From Kosakonia oryzendophytica (GTDB taxonomy: Bacteria; Pseudomonadota; Gammaproteobacteria; Enterobacterales; Enterobacteriaceae): a stretch of DNA of 64,000 nt. This document shows, one piece after another, positions 50,655 through 60,418 of the stretch. Below the pieces are notes generated by a model. The model did no database searches. It was given only the letters and a program-made list of their open reading frames with translations, and was not told the DNA's origin. A program made the position numbers and the translations under genes. Position 1 is the first letter of the stretch. Every line of letters starts with the position of its first letter. The stretch is from contig NZ_FMAY01000003.1 in assembly GCF_900094925.1 (NCBI RefSeq), positions 124,001-188,000 on the forward strand, given 5' to 3'.

Positions 50655-50678
50655 TACATACATTTGTGAATGTTTGTA
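50655..50678. promoter_or_regulatory. AcrR operator between acrR and acrA
   Basis: A 24-bp imperfect palindrome TACATACATT...AATGTTTGTA, differing from the E. coli AcrR box at one arm. It lies 29 bp upstream of acrR and about 90 bp from acrA. Confidence 0.85.
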
Positions 50679-50768
50679 CCATAGCATGACGATAATATAA
50701 ACGCAGCAATGGGTTTTTGGGCATTTGATCCATTGATCAATTTGAAATCGGACACTCGAGGTTTACAT

Positions 50769-51962
50769 ATGAACAAAAACAGAGGGTTTACGCCTCTGGC
50801 GGCCGTTCTGATGCTTTCGGGCAGCTTAGCGCTTACAGGATGTGATGATAAACCTGCGCAGCAGGGAGCGGGCCAGATGCCGGAAGTTGGCATTGTCACG
50901 CTAAAATCAGAACCTCTGCAAATCACCACGGAATTACCTGGCCGAACCACGGCGTATCGCATTGCAGAAGTGCGTCCTCAGGTCAGTGGCATTATTTTAA
51001 AACGCAACTTTACTGAAGGCAGTGACGTTGCAGCAGGTGTCTCGCTCTATCAGATTGATCCCGCAACGTATCAGGCTGCTTACGAAAGTGCGAAAGGCGA
51101 TCTGGCCAAAGCACAGGCGGCGGCCAACATCGCTCAAATGACGGTGAATCGCTATAAAAAACTGTTAGGCACGAAGTACATCAGTCAACAGGATTACGAT
51201 ACTGCGCTGGCAGATGCGCAACAGGCAGACGCATCGGTTGTGGCCGCGAAAGCTGCCGTTGAAACCGCACGTATCAACCTGGCGTATACAAAAGTCACCT
51301 CGCCAATCAGCGGACGCACCGGAACCTCAACAGTAACGGAAGGCGCGCTGGTGCAGAGCGGACAAGCCACTGCGCTGACTACCGTACAGCAGCTTGATCC
51401 TATCTATGTGGATGTGACCCAATCCAGTAATGATTTCCTGCGTCTGAAACAAGAGATGGCGAACGGCACGCTGACCCAGAACAACGGCAAAGCGAAAGTG
51501 GAGCTGGTAACCAATGACGGTGTTCAGTATTCACAAAGCGGTACGCTTGAGTTTTCCGGTGTGACGGTTGACCAGACTACCGGTTCAATCACGCTGCGTG
51601 CGGTGTTCCCGAACCCGGATCACACGTTGCTGCCAGGCATGTTCGTCCGCGCCAAACTGGAAGAAGGCACTAACCCCAATGCGTTGCTGGTGCCGCAACA
51701 GGGCGTAGCCCGTACCCCGCGTGGCGATGCAACGGCGATGGTGGTTGGAGAAGGCAACAAAGTTGAAATCCGGAACATCGTCGCAAGCCAGGCAATTGGC
51801 GATAAATGGCTGGTTACTGATGGCCTTAAAACCGGCGATCGCGTGATTATTTCCGGCTTACAAAAAGTCAAACCGGGCGTGCAGGTTAAAACCCAGGAAG
51901 TGACATCTGACAATAAACAGCAAGCCCAGGCCGGCGGCCAGTCAGAGAAACCGAAGTCTTAA
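50769..51962 (+). CDS. acrA: RND efflux periplasmic adaptor AcrA
   Basis: A 397-residue membrane-fusion lipoprotein. Lipobox LTGC with Cys25, lipoyl halves, an alpha-hairpin (KGDLAKAQAAANIAQ onward), beta-barrel and membrane-proximal domain. It bridges AcrB and TolC. GAGG precedes the ATG. acrB follows after 22 bp. Confidence 0.98.
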   Translation: MNKNRGFTPLAAVLMLSGSLALTGCDDKPAQQGAGQMPEVGIVTLKSEPLQITTELPGRTTAYRIAEVRPQVSGIILKRNFTEGSDVAAGVSLYQIDPATYQAAYESAKGDLAKAQAAANIAQMTVNRYKKLLGTKYISQQDYDTALADAQQADASVVAAKAAVETARINLAYTKVTSPISGRTGTSTVTEGALVQSGQATALTTVQQLDPIYVDVTQSSNDFLRLKQEMANGTLTQNNGKAKVELVTNDGVQYSQSGTLEFSGVTVDQTTGSITLRAVFPNPDHTLLPGMFVRAKLEEGTNPNALLVPQQGVARTPRGDATAMVVGEGNKVEIRNIVASQAIGDKWLVTDGLKTGDRVIISGLQKVKPGVQVKTQEVTSDNKQQAQAGGQSEKPKS

Positions 51963-51984
51963 CTTAAACAGGAGCCGTTAAGAC

Positions 51985-54900
51985 ATGGCTAAGTTTTTTA
52001 TCGATCGCCCCATTTTTGCATGGGTTATCGCGATTATCATCATGCTGGCGGGGGCGTTGTCGATCCTCAAATTGCCGGTAGCGCAATATCCAACGATTGC
52101 GCCGCCTGCAATTCAGATCACCGCGTCTTACCCGGGTGCTGATGCGAAAACGGTGCAGGATACCGTGACGCAGGTTATCGAACAGAACATGAACGGTATC
52201 GATAACCTGCTCTATATGTCTTCCACCAGTGATTCCTCTGGTACGGTGCAAATCACTATCACGTTTGATTCCGGCACCAATGCGGACATCGCGCAGGTTC
52301 AGGTGCAGAACAAACTGCAACTGGCTATGCCGTTGCTCCCGCAGGAAGTACAGCAGCAAGGCGTGAGTGTTGAGAAGTCATCCAGTAGCTTCCTGATGGT
52401 TCTCGGTATGATCAGTACCGACGGTTCCATGACGCAGGAAGATATCGCTGACTACGTCGGTGCGACCATTAAAGATCCGGTCAGCCGTACCTCTGGTGTG
52501 GGTGACGTTCAGTTGTTCGGTGCGCAATATGCAATGCGTATCTGGATGGATCCGAACAAACTCAACAATTTCCAACTGACGCCTGTTGACGTGATCTCCG
52601 CCATTACCGCGCAGAACGCCCAGGTGGCAGCCGGTCAGTTAGGCGGTACACCGCCGGTGAAAGGGCAGCAGTTGAACGCCTCCATCATCGCGCAGACCCG
52701 TCTGACCTCAACGGAAGAGTTCGGCAAGATCCTGCTGAAAGTGAACACCGATGGCTCGCAGGTTCGCCTGCGCGACGTGGCGAAAATTGAACTCGGCGGC
52801 GAAAGCTATGACGTTGTCGCTCGTTACAATGGCCAGCCAGCGGCCGGTCTGGGGATCAAACTGGCGACCGGTGCTAACGCGCTGGATACCGCAGAAGCGG
52901 TGCGTGCCACGATTGCCAAACTGGAACCGTTCTTCCCGCATGGTCTGAAAGTGGTTTACCCGTACGACACCACCCCGTTCGTTAAAATCTCGATTAACGA
53001 AGTGGTGAAAACGCTGGTTGAAGCGATCGTACTGGTGTTCCTCGTAATGTACCTGTTCTTGCAAAACTTCCGCGCAACGCTGATCCCGACGATCGCGGTG
53101 CCGGTGGTACTGCTCGGGACGTTCGCGATACTCGCCGCCTTTGGCTACTCCATCAACACCCTCACCATGTTCGGTATGGTGCTGGCGATAGGTCTGTTGG
53201 TGGACGATGCCATCGTGGTGGTGGAAAACGTCGAGCGTGTGATGATGGAAGAGGGCCTGCCGCCAAAAGAGGCGACACGTCGTTCGATGGGGCAGATTCA
53301 GGGTGCGCTGGTTGGTATCGCATTGGTGCTGTCGGCGGTATTTATCCCGATGGCCTTCTTCGGCGGTTCGACCGGGGCAATCTATCGCCAGTTCTCCATT
53401 ACGATCGTTTCCGCGATGGTACTGTCGGTGCTGGTCGCGTTGATCCTGACGCCAGCCCTGTGCGCCACGATGCTCAAGCCGGTTGCCAAAGGCGACCACG
53501 GTGAAGGCAAAAAAGGCTTCTTCGGCTGGTTCAACCGCATGTTTGAGAAGAGCACGCATCACTACACCGACAGCGTGGGCAACATCCTGCGCAGCACCGG
53601 TCGTTATTTGTTGCTGTATATTCTCATCGTTGCGGGAATGGCGATTCTGTTCGTTCGTCTGCCCAGCTCGTTCCTGCCTGACGAAGACCAGGGCGTATTT
53701 TTGACCATGGCCCAGTTGCCTGCGGGCGCAACGCAAGAGCGTACGCAGAAAGTGCTGGATGAAGTCACGAAATACTATCTGGAAAATGAGAAAGACAACG
53801 TTAACTCCGTGTTTACCGTTAACGGATTTGGCTTCTCAGGTCGTGGGCAGAACACCGGTCTGGCGTTCGTTTCGCTGAAAAACTGGGATGAACGTCCTGG
53901 TGAGCAGAACAAAGTTCCGGCGATTGCAGGTCGTGCAAGTGGGCATTTCGCGCAAATTAAAGATGCGATGGTGTTCGCCTTTAACCTGCCGGCGATTGTG
54001 GAACTGGGTACGGCAACCGGCTTTGACTTCCAGCTGATCGACCAGGCTAACCTGGGCCACGATAAGCTGATGCAAGCCCGTAACCAACTGTTCGGTGAAA
54101 TTGCCCAGCATCCTGACTTACTGGTAGGCGTACGCCCTAACGGTCTGGAAGATACACCGCAGTTCAAAATCGACATCGATCAGGAGAAAGCCACAGCGCT
54201 GGGCGTTTCCATCAGCGATATCAACACAACGTTGGGCGCAGCCTGGGGCGGTCGTTACGTTAACGACTTTATCGACCGTGGTCGCGTGAAAAAAGTCTAC
54301 CTTATGTCGCAGGCGAAATACCGTATGTTGCCAAGCGATATCGGCAACTGGTATGTCCGTGCAAGCGATGGGAAGATGGTTCCCTTCTCGGCCTTCTCCA
54401 GCACGCACTGGGAATATGGTTCGCCGCGTCTGGAACGTTACAACGGTCTGCCTTCCATGGAACTGCTTGGACAGGCAGCGCCAGGCAGGAGTACCGGTGA
54501 GGCGATGGCGATGATGGAGCAACTGGCCAGCAAACTGCCGACCGGTATTGGCTACGACTGGACGGGGATGTCCTTCCAGGAACGTCTCTCGGGTAACCAG
54601 GCGCCTGCGCTGTACGCTATTTCGCTGATTGTCGTATTCCTGTGTCTGGCGGCACTGTATGAGAGCTGGTCTATTCCGTTCTCAGTGATGCTGGTGGTTC
54701 CGTTGGGGGTTGTGGGTGCACTACTCGCCGCGACGTTCCGCGGCCTGACTAATGACGTCTACTTCCAGGTTGGCCTGCTGACAACCATTGGCTTGTCGGC
54801 GAAGAACGCGATACTTATCGTCGAATTCGCCAAGGATCTGATGGATAAAGAGGGCAAAGGGCTGATTGAAGCAACGCTGGAAGCAGTCCGTATGCGTCTG

Positions 54901-55134
54901 CGCCCCATTCTGATGACGTCACTGGCGTTTATCCTCGGGGTACTGCCGTTGGTTATCAGTTCCGGTGCAGGTTCCGGTGCACAGAACGCCGTAGGTACTG
55001 GCGTAATGGGCGGGATGATCACCGCAACCGTACTGGCTATTTTCTTTGTCCCGGTGTTCTTTGTGGTGGTGCGTCGCCGTTTTAGCCGCCGCAGCGAAGA
55101 CATTGAGCACAGCCATAAGGTTGAGCAGCACTGA
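51985..55134 (+). CDS. acrB: RND multidrug efflux pump AcrB
   Basis: A 1049-residue trimeric inner-membrane drug/proton antiporter. Twelve transmembrane helices, two large periplasmic loops, and the proton-relay pair D407-D408 in [14 protein letters not shown]. The pore loop [16 protein letters not shown] is family-like. Second gene of acrAB, followed by a strong terminator. Confidence 0.98.
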   Translation: MAKFFIDRPIFAWVIAIIIMLAGALSILKLPVAQYPTIAPPAIQITASYPGADAKTVQDTVTQVIEQNMNGIDNLLYMSSTSDSSGTVQITITFDSGTNADIAQVQVQNKLQLAMPLLPQEVQQQGVSVEKSSSSFLMVLGMISTDGSMTQEDIADYVGATIKDPVSRTSGVGDVQLFGAQYAMRIWMDPNKLNNFQLTPVDVISAITAQNAQVAAGQLGGTPPVKGQQLNASIIAQTRLTSTEEFGKILLKVNTDGSQVRLRDVAKIELGGESYDVVARYNGQPAAGLGIKLATGANALDTAEAVRATIAKLEPFFPHGLKVVYPYDTTPFVKISINEVVKTLVEAIVLVFLVMYLFLQNFRATLIPTIAVPVVLLGTFAILAAFGYSINTLTMFGMVLAIGLLVDDAIVVVENVERVMMEEGLPPKEATRRSMGQIQGALVGIALVLSAVFIPMAFFGGSTGAIYRQFSITIVSAMVLSVLVALILTPALCATMLKPVAKGDHGEGKKGFFGWFNRMFEKSTHHYTDSVGNILRSTGRYLLLYILIVAGMAILFVRLPSSFLPDEDQGVFLTMAQLPAGATQERTQKVLDEVTKYYLENEKDNVNSVFTVNGFGFSGRGQNTGLAFVSLKNWDERPGEQNKVPAIAGRASGHFAQIKDAMVFAFNLPAIVELGTATGFDFQLIDQANLGHDKLMQARNQLFGEIAQHPDLLVGVRPNGLEDTPQFKIDIDQEKATALGVSISDINTTLGAAWGGRYVNDFIDRGRVKKVYLMSQAKYRMLPSDIGNWYVRASDGKMVPFSAFSSTHWEYGSPRLERYNGLPSMELLGQAAPGRSTGEAMAMMEQLASKLPTGIGYDWTGMSFQERLSGNQAPALYAISLIVVFLCLAALYESWSIPFSVMLVVPLGVVGALLAATFRGLTNDVYFQVGLLTTIGLSAKNAILIVEFAKDLMDKEGKGLIEATLEAVRMRLRPILMTSLAFILGVLPLVISSGAGSGAQNAVGTGVMGGMITATVLAIFFVPVFFVVVRRRFSRRSEDIEHSHKVEQH

Positions 55135-55159
55135 TACCCTCCAGGTATCTATTATTAGA

Positions 55160-55186
55160 AAAGGCCGCGCGTAGCGGCCTTTTTCA
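55160..55186 (+). terminator. acrAB terminator
   Basis: AAAGGCCGC-GCGTA-GCGGCCTTT, perfect 9-bp stem, then TTCATT. Confidence 0.9.
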
Positions 55187-55649
55187 TTTCACGGTTCACG
55201 CCAGGAAAGAACTTATTGTCAGTTTGTTTATTTCATGCGAAAGATATAAGGCATATAATTACTGTGTATTTGAGGCACATCTTATCTCTTAGGTATTATT
55301 CTTAATTATCATCTGCATTCTGTTTAAGTAAGAATAATCCTGGCTGAATTATTCGCTACAGTGGAATAATTCAAACAGCGCTAACTTAATGAATCCTAAG
55401 GAACCTCTGGCAATAACGCTCATAAACACAACAAAATTCGCCCTCAAATCGTGCAATTATTTCATCCCGTACCGGCAGAAAAAGGCAATAATTGTAATTT
55501 TTCGTAATAGCGCAATGAAATTCTATTAGGACTGTCTTATAGTTATAATCAATCAACAGCGCAGCATTAGTCTCTGGTCAGAGCAGAAGTACCCATCCCG
55601 ATACGGTGTTCGGTTAGTAAAAAAATTACCACTCAGAAGGGGATGCGTT
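55187..55649. other. AT-rich tomB-hha upstream region
   Basis: About 460 bp with no gene. It is visibly AT-rich, fitting H-NS/Hha-type control. A TATAAT at 55544-55549, preceded by a poor -35 (TTCTAT, 17-bp spacer), may be the tomB promoter, leaving a leader of about 95 nt. GAAGGGG precedes the tomB ATG. Confidence 0.55.
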
Positions 55650-56024
55650 ATGGACGAATACTCGCCGAAAAGGCATGATATCGCACAGCTCAAATTTCTC
55701 TGCGAAACTTTGTACCATGATTGCCTCGCTAATCTCGAAGAGAGCCATCATGGCTGGGTTAACGATCCTACTTCAGCAATCAATCTGCAGCTAAACGAGC
55801 TGATCGAGCACATCGCAACCTTCGCGCTCAATTATAAAATTAAGTACAATGAAGATAATAAGCTGATTGCACAGATAGACGAATACCTTGATGATACGTT
55901 TATGTTGTTCAGCAGCTATGGCATAAATACACAAGACTTACAGAAATGGCGTAAAACAGGCAACAAACTGTTCCGCTGCTTCGTCAATGTGAGCAAGGCT
56001 AATCCTGTTAGTCACTCTTGTTAA
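55650..56024 (+). CDS. tomB: Hha-antagonist TomB (YbaJ)
   Basis: A 124-residue acidic helical protein, near-identical to E. coli TomB. It oxidises or destabilises Hha (antitoxin-like) and affects biofilm formation. hha follows after 23 bp, as in other enterics. Confidence 0.97.
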   Translation: MDEYSPKRHDIAQLKFLCETLYHDCLANLEESHHGWVNDPTSAINLQLNELIEHIATFALNYKIKYNEDNKLIAQIDEYLDDTFMLFSSYGINTQDLQKWRKTGNKLFRCFVNVSKANPVSHSC

Positions 56025-56047
56025 TATTTCAACACTAAGGTGAAAGT

Positions 56048-56266
56048 ATGTCCGAAAAACCATTAACAAAAATTGATTATTTGATGCGGTTACGGCGTTG
56101 TCAGACAATTGATACATTAGAACGCGTAATTGAAAAAAATAAATACGAACTTTCAGATGATGAACTTGCGGTGTTTTATTCTGCAGCCGATCACCGGCTG
56201 GCAGAGCTGACTATGAATAAGCTTTATGACAAAATCCCCTCCTCCGTGTGGAAATTTGTTCGCTAA
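56048..56266 (+). CDS. hha: H-NS-associated regulator Hha
   Basis: A 72-residue nucleoid-associated protein that binds H-NS and strengthens silencing of horizontally acquired DNA. Conserved [24 protein letters not shown] core with Cys18 that TomB oxidises. Essentially identical to E. coli. Confidence 0.98.
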   Translation: MSEKPLTKIDYLMRLRRCQTIDTLERVIEKNKYELSDDELAVFYSAADHRLAELTMNKLYDKIPSSVWKFVR

Positions 56267-56340
56267 TTCTCTGTACTGTTTATTTACGTTTTTTTCTGTA
56301 ACACAGCGTTCAGCCTCATTGACAGGTGTATCCGATCCCG

Positions 56341-56907
56341 ATGAATGAAGAAAAACAGAAAATGGTGGCAGGCTTGCCGTATCAGCCCGCAGATGAAACG
56401 CTGCGTGCAGACCGACTCCGCGCCCGCCAACTGCTTCATCGTTATAACCATTCAGCGCCTGAAGAAAAAGCCGAACGCAAAGCCATATTGGCGGAACTCC
56501 TCGGGCAAAGCGATGGCGCTTATATTGAACCCAGTTTCCGCTGCGATTATGGTTACAATATTTTCCTCGGCAAAGAATTTTATGCCAATTTTGACTGCGT
56601 CATGCTTGATGTCTGCCCTATCCATATTGGCGATAATTGCATGCTGGCGCCTGGCGTGCACATCTATACCGCAACGCATCCGCTCGATGCAGTTGAACGC
56701 ATTAGCGGTATTGAATATGGCAAGCCTGTCAGCATTGGCCACAACGTGTGGATTGGCGGCCGGGCCGTGATCAATCCTGGCGTAACGATCGGTGATAATG
56801 CGGTAATTGCATCGGGGGCGGTCGTGGTGAAAGACGTTCCTGCTAATGCAGTAGTCGGCGGCAATCCAGCCCGCATGATTAAAATGCTGGCCTCCCCGAT
56901 TCAGTAA
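56341..56907 (+). CDS. maa: Maltose O-acetyltransferase
   Basis: A 188-residue left-handed beta-helix acetyltransferase that acetylates maltose or glucose with acetyl-CoA. Hexapeptide repeats run from about 60 ([14 protein letters not shown]) to the end; catalytic His is in [11 protein letters not shown] start at MNEEKQKM, which aligns with E. coli MSTEKEKM; the upstream GTG at 56326 is possible. Confidence 0.93.
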   Translation: MNEEKQKMVAGLPYQPADETLRADRLRARQLLHRYNHSAPEEKAERKAILAELLGQSDGAYIEPSFRCDYGYNIFLGKEFYANFDCVMLDVCPIHIGDNCMLAPGVHIYTATHPLDAVERISGIEYGKPVSIGHNVWIGGRAVINPGVTIGDNAVIASGAVVVKDVPANAVVGGNPARMIKMLASPIQ

Positions 56908-57007
56908 CTGTTATCGTTTTTTGGGGTAAAACTGTTACTTTTTTCACACAAAGTGGCAACTTAAAATAGTTTGTCCACCTGCAAAACCGTATCAGTAAAG
57001 GCCAACA

Positions 57008-57487
57008 ATGACAGAGATACAACGGCTGCTCACCGAAACGATTGAAGAGATCAACCAGCGTGAGAAACGGGATAACCGTCCACGCTTCAGCATCAGTTTT
57101 ATTCGCAAACATCCGGGCCTGTTTATTGGCATGTACGTGGCATGGCTGGCAACGCTTGCGGTCATGTTGCAATCAGAAACCCTGTCCGGCTCCGTCTGGC
57201 TGTTGGTGGTTCTCTTTATTGCCTTTAACGCCTTTTTCTTTTTCGACGTTTATCCCCGTTATCATTATGACGATATCGATGTACTCGATTTTCGCGTCTG
57301 CTATAACGGCGAGTGGTACAACACCCGTTTTGTGCCCTCCACGCTGATTGATGCCATCCTGCATTCGCCTCATGTTGATGCAGGGCACAAATATCAGTTA
57401 CAGCAAATGGTAGAGCGCAAAGGCGAACTCTCGTTTTACGACGTGTTCACCCTCACCCGCCCAGCTGTTGTACAACCAGGCGGTTAA
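57008..57487 (+). CDS. ylaC: Inner-membrane protein YlaC
   Basis: A 159-residue protein with two transmembrane helices (about 38-58 and 65-82) and a soluble C-terminal part ([20 protein letters not shown]). Its last 35 bp overlap the convergent MocR gene. Function unknown. Confidence 0.93.
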   Translation: MTEIQRLLTETIEEINQREKRDNRPRFSISFIRKHPGLFIGMYVAWLATLAVMLQSETLSGSVWLLVVLFIAFNAFFFFDVYPRYHYDDIDVLDFRVCYNGEWYNTRFVPSTLIDAILHSPHVDAGHKYQLQQMVERKGELSFYDVFTLTRPAVVQPGG

Positions 57488-58901
57488 GGGTACGCACTGC
57501 CGAAACAAACTGGCTGGCGGATGTGTTGCCGTAACCCAACACCAGCCCGCTGGATGCCGCGTCTGGATGCAACCAGAAGCGGCTTAATGCGTGCGGCGCA
57601 AGCTGTGCTTTCCGCGCTTCACGCACCACCGCTACATCATCAATTCCCGGGATAGACAACGTTAAATGCATCCCCCCGCCGCCACCATAAACGCGATGCG
57701 CAGCCGTCATCTCTTGACGCAGCGCCGCCAGCAGATTCCCCTGCCGCTTGCGGTAAAGACGGCGCATTGCCGCCAGGTGGCGCGCATAATGCCCGTCCTC
57801 AATAAAGCGCGCCAGCGTGAGCTGCTCGCCGCGGTGACCACCCCGCAATAAACTGCTGATCGCCGGTCCGGCCACCTGTGCGAGCGCCGGTGGCATCACC
57901 ATAAATCCAATACGCAGCGACGGAAACAGCGTCTTACTGAAGGTACCTATATACACCACCGGCGGATGGGACCGCATGCCAAGCATGGCCGGAATAGGAT
58001 CGCCGGGATAACGGAATTCACTGTCATAATCATCTTCGATAATCCAGCTCCCCGTTCGCTGTGCATAATCCAGCAGCGCAAGACGCCGCGTCGCACTCAT
58101 TACCTGACCAAGGGGATACTGGTGAGATGGAGAGGTATAAATCATACGCGGAGCTGCCGCGCCAGTACTCAGTACCATGCCTTCGTCATCAATGGGTCTG
58201 CCGCTAATCTGTAAGCCAGCAGACAAAAATGCGCTTTTCACGCCGCCATAGCCCGGCTCTTCAACCCAGGCATGATCCCCCTCATCACAGAGTAAACGCA
58301 CGCAGAGCATGAGTGCTTCCTGCGCCCCTTCGGTAATGACTACCTGTTCCGCTTCACAATTGATGCCACGAGAGATAGCCAGGTGACGGGCGATGGCGGA
58401 ACGTAAACGTAATTCGCCCGCCGACTCGCCATAGTTCAACAATGCGCAGCCTTCGCCGCGCCATACACGCTCCATCAAGCGCCGCCATACAGCCAACGGA
58501 AAGTAATTCACCGCAGGAATGCCCGGCGTCAGCGCCAACGCCGGTGAGTGCCGTTGCATACCACCGGGCAACGCCTGCACACGCCGGGCCAGCGCCACCG
58601 GCGGCGGGCTCTCAGGCCTGACGTCCGTGTTCGCCAGCGTTAATATTCGCGTTCCCTGTCTGTCACGCAGCACATACCCTTCAATCGCCAGTTGCTCCAG
58701 CGCCGCATTCACCGTATTGCGCGACAACGTCAGCGCCTGCGCCAACACCCGCGACCCCGGCAACTGGCTGTTTGCCTTCAGCGCACCGCTAAGCACCGCA
58801 TCACGCAATGCCACATATAACGCTCGTTGCCGCGTTACTCCCACTCGTGCAGCCAAAGCCTGACGCAGCAGCGCGTACAACCCCTCTTCCGGAATATTCA
58901 T
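57453..58901 (-). CDS. MocR-type GntR/aminotransferase regulator
   Basis: A 482-residue fusion of an N-terminal winged helix ([32 protein letters not shown] region, about 42-75) to a fold-type I aminotransferase domain. The PLP lysine lies in [14 protein letters not shown], with [12 protein letters not shown] supplying the cofactor Asp. Such proteins sense PLP or amino compounds and usually control the divergent gene. Here that neighbour is an acetyltransferase pseudogene; a symmetrical site lies between. Confidence 0.92.
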   Translation of the reverse strand: MNIPEEGLYALLRQALAARVGVTRQRALYVALRDAVLSGALKANSQLPGSRVLAQALTLSRNTVNAALEQLAIEGYVLRDRQGTRILTLANTDVRPESPPPVALARRVQALPGGMQRHSPALALTPGIPAVNYFPLAVWRRLMERVWRGEGCALLNYGESAGELRLRSAIARHLAISRGINCEAEQVVITEGAQEALMLCVRLLCDEGDHAWVEEPGYGGVKSAFLSAGLQISGRPIDDEGMVLSTGAAAPRMIYTSPSHQYPLGQVMSATRRLALLDYAQRTGSWIIEDDYDSEFRYPGDPIPAMLGMRSHPPVVYIGTFSKTLFPSLRIGFMVMPPALAQVAGPAISSLLRGGHRGEQLTLARFIEDGHYARHLAAMRRLYRKRQGNLLAALRQEMTAAHRVYGGGGGMHLTLSIPGIDDVAVVREARKAQLAPHALSRFWLHPDAASSGLVLGYGNTSASQFVSAVRTLNRLVVQQLGG

Positions 58902-58939
58902 TTCATGTCTCTTCGTGGCCCCATAAAACTATATCCTCA

Positions 58940-58959
58940 TGGTTCTTTTTATGGAACCA
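58940..58959. promoter_or_regulatory. Candidate MocR operator
   Basis: TGGTTC-N8-GAACCA is a 20-bp palindrome in the short gap between the divergent MocR and acetyltransferase genes, next to plausible promoter sequence. Confidence 0.5.
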
Positions 58960-58999
58960 GCACGGCGCTACGCTGCCCCTTCAGCGAAAAGGAGGCACC

Positions 59000-59701
59000 A
59001 TGAGTCCGTTAAATCACTATCAACAACCCATCGGCAGTGCATTACCCAACTGGCAACCCCGCCCTTTCCCTCAGCGCATTGTGCTGGAGGGACGTTATTG
59101 TCGCCTTGAACCGCTTGCCCCCCGGCATGCCAGCGCCCTGTTTCAGGCGCATCAACAGGCAGAAGATGAACGTAGCTGGACGTGGCTGTTGCGTGAAGCG
59201 GATAAAGATGAAGCTTCGTTTCGTGCGTGGGTAACCAGTGTCTGTGAACTGCGCGATCCGCTGCATTTTGCCGTTATCGATAAGCGAACGGACTCGCCGG
59301 TGGGCAGCTTGTCACTGATGCGTATTGATGAGAAAAACGGTGTGATGGAAGTAGGCAGCGTGCATTTTTCTCCGCTGCTGTCACGCACTCCTGCGTCAAC
59401 CGAAGCGCAGTGGCTACTGATGCGCTACGCCTTCGATACGCTGGGGTATCGTCGCTATGAGTGGAAATGTAATAGTCTGAATGAGCCATCACGCTAGGCA
59501 GCGCTCCGGCTCGGTTTTCAGTTTGAAGGTCGTTTTCGCCAGGCTCTGGTCACGAAAGGCCATAACCGCGACACTGACTGGTTTTCAATAATAGACAGTG
59601 AATGGCCACAGGTTGATCAGGCGTTGCAACGCTGGCTTGCCGTCGACAACTTCACCGCCGATGGCAAGCAACGTTTCCCCCTGGCGTCATTGCGCGCTTA
59701 A
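59000..59701 (+). pseudogene. GNAT-family N-acetyltransferase interrupted by an in-frame amber codon
   Basis: The frame opens at an ATG behind AAGGAGG and encodes a RimJ-type acetyltransferase (GRYCRLEPLAPRHASAL, PVGSLSLMRID, GVMEVGSVHFSPLL, NEPSR). A TAG at 59495-59497 breaks it. The same frame then continues without gap as AALRLGFQFEGRFRQAL, the normal acetyl-CoA-pocket end of this family, to TAA at 59699-59701. One base change (CAG or AAG to TAG) explains it. The 165-residue product lacks the end of the CoA site and is probably inactive unless suppressed. Confidence 0.88.
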
Positions 59702-59838
59702 CGTTTTTTCTTTTTGCCCTGCACCGCTTTAAAACGCGGATTGGATTTACAAATCACATATAAACGCCCCTTGCGCTTGACGATTTGGCAGTCAGGGTGG
59801 CGTTGTTTTGCGCTCCGCAACGAGTTCAGCACCTGCAT
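59698..59838 (-). CDS. rpmJ2: Ribosomal protein L36, zinc-independent paralogue
   Basis: A 46-residue basic protein like E. coli YkgO ([20 protein letters not shown] to [10 protein letters not shown]). It keeps only two Cys and lacks the full zinc ribbon of RpmJ, so it can replace RpmJ when zinc is short. Its stop overlaps the acetyltransferase end on the other strand by a few bases. It is the second gene of the L31/L36 pair, 3 bp after rpmE2. Confidence 0.95.
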   Translation of the reverse strand: MQVLNSLRSAKQRHPDCQIVKRKGRLYVICKSNPRFKAVQGKKKKR

Positions 59839-59841
59839 GGT

Positions 59842-60102
59842 TTATTCCTTTTTATCCGTGAAAAAACGGCCATAACGCTGCTGGAAACGTGCCGCGCTGC
59901 CTTCGTTCGCAATCACTTTCTGTTTGCCGGTGTAATACGGATGCGAAGCGGATGACACGTCAATGGTCACATACGGGTAAGTGACCCCGTCGAGTTCGAT
60001 CTCACGGTCCGTCCTGATGGTGGATCCGACTTTGAAGTATTCATTTGCGCTGGTGTCGTGGAACACCACCGTCCGGTAGTGGGGATGGATATCAGGTCTC
60101 AT
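59842..60102 (-). CDS. rpmE2: Ribosomal protein L31 type B, zinc-independent
   Basis: An 86-residue L31 paralogue like E. coli YkgM, without the CxxC zinc residues. Start [10 protein letters not shown]; the longer upstream frame crosses the operator. It replaces RpmE under zinc starvation, freeing zinc. First gene of the operon with rpmJ2, under a Zur-like box at 60117-60137. Confidence 0.95.
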   Translation of the reverse strand: MRPDIHPHYRTVVFHDTSANEYFKVGSTIRTDREIELDGVTYPYVTIDVSSASHPYYTGKQKVIANEGSAARFQQRYGRFFTDKKE

Positions 60103-60116
60103 TATGGGCTCATTTG

Positions 60117-60137
60117 TTTTGTTATAACATAACAAAA
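60117..60137 (-). promoter_or_regulatory. Zur-like operator of rpmE2-rpmJ2
   Basis: TTTTGTTAT-AAC-ATAACAAAA is a perfect 9+3+9 palindrome close to the Zur consensus (TGTTATA/TATAACA core). It lies 15-35 bp before the rpmE2 start, as expected for zinc-repressed ykgMO. Confidence 0.75.
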
Positions 60138-60295
60138 GTCTACCCAACTTAATTTCGCATTTCAAGCGATCCGCGTTATGCGTTTTTTGCAAAAGCACAT
60201 GATCCTGCCTGGTCATAAATTAGAAAAGAACGTTATTGGTTGAATACGTTGCCATCAGGCAAGCTGTGAACATTACCCACTGTGAGGAATGAAAA

Positions 60296-60418
60296 ATGCG
60301 CTGTTGTTGTCCCCGAACCCTGAAATTGCACACAAAACCGTTATCTATTGCCTTCGGAGAACACAATGAACGCAACGACATTACCGATCCTCGATCTTGC
60401 CCGCTACCACGGCGCTGA
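60296..60418 (+). CDS. Leader ORF with three consecutive Cys codons
   Basis: A 40-codon frame beginning M-R-C-C-C-P-R, all three Cys as TGT (60302-60310). GAGGA about 8 nt upstream makes translation likely. It overlaps the oxygenase start by 53 bp in another frame, so ribosomes on it pass over that gene's ribosome-binding site. No domain or conserved product is evident; the peptide is probably made for regulation. Not a recognised family; its role is inferred from codon content and position. Confidence 0.5.
   Translation: MRCCCPRTLKLHTKPLSIAFGEHNERNDITDPRSCPLPRR
60310..60360 (+). promoter_or_regulatory. Candidate SD-sequestering stem controlled by the Cys leader
   Basis: TCCCCGAA (60310-60317), directly after the Cys codons, can pair with TTCGGAGA (60353-60360), 7 of 8 positions. 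The second arm contains the oxygenase GGAG (60356-60359). A ribosome stalled on the Cys codons would cover the first arm and free the start site. Confidence 0.45.

Noticed and set aside
52708..53736. 342-codon minus-strand open frame opposite acrB
   Set aside because: His/Arg/Gln-rich antisense frame with no independent start signal or family.
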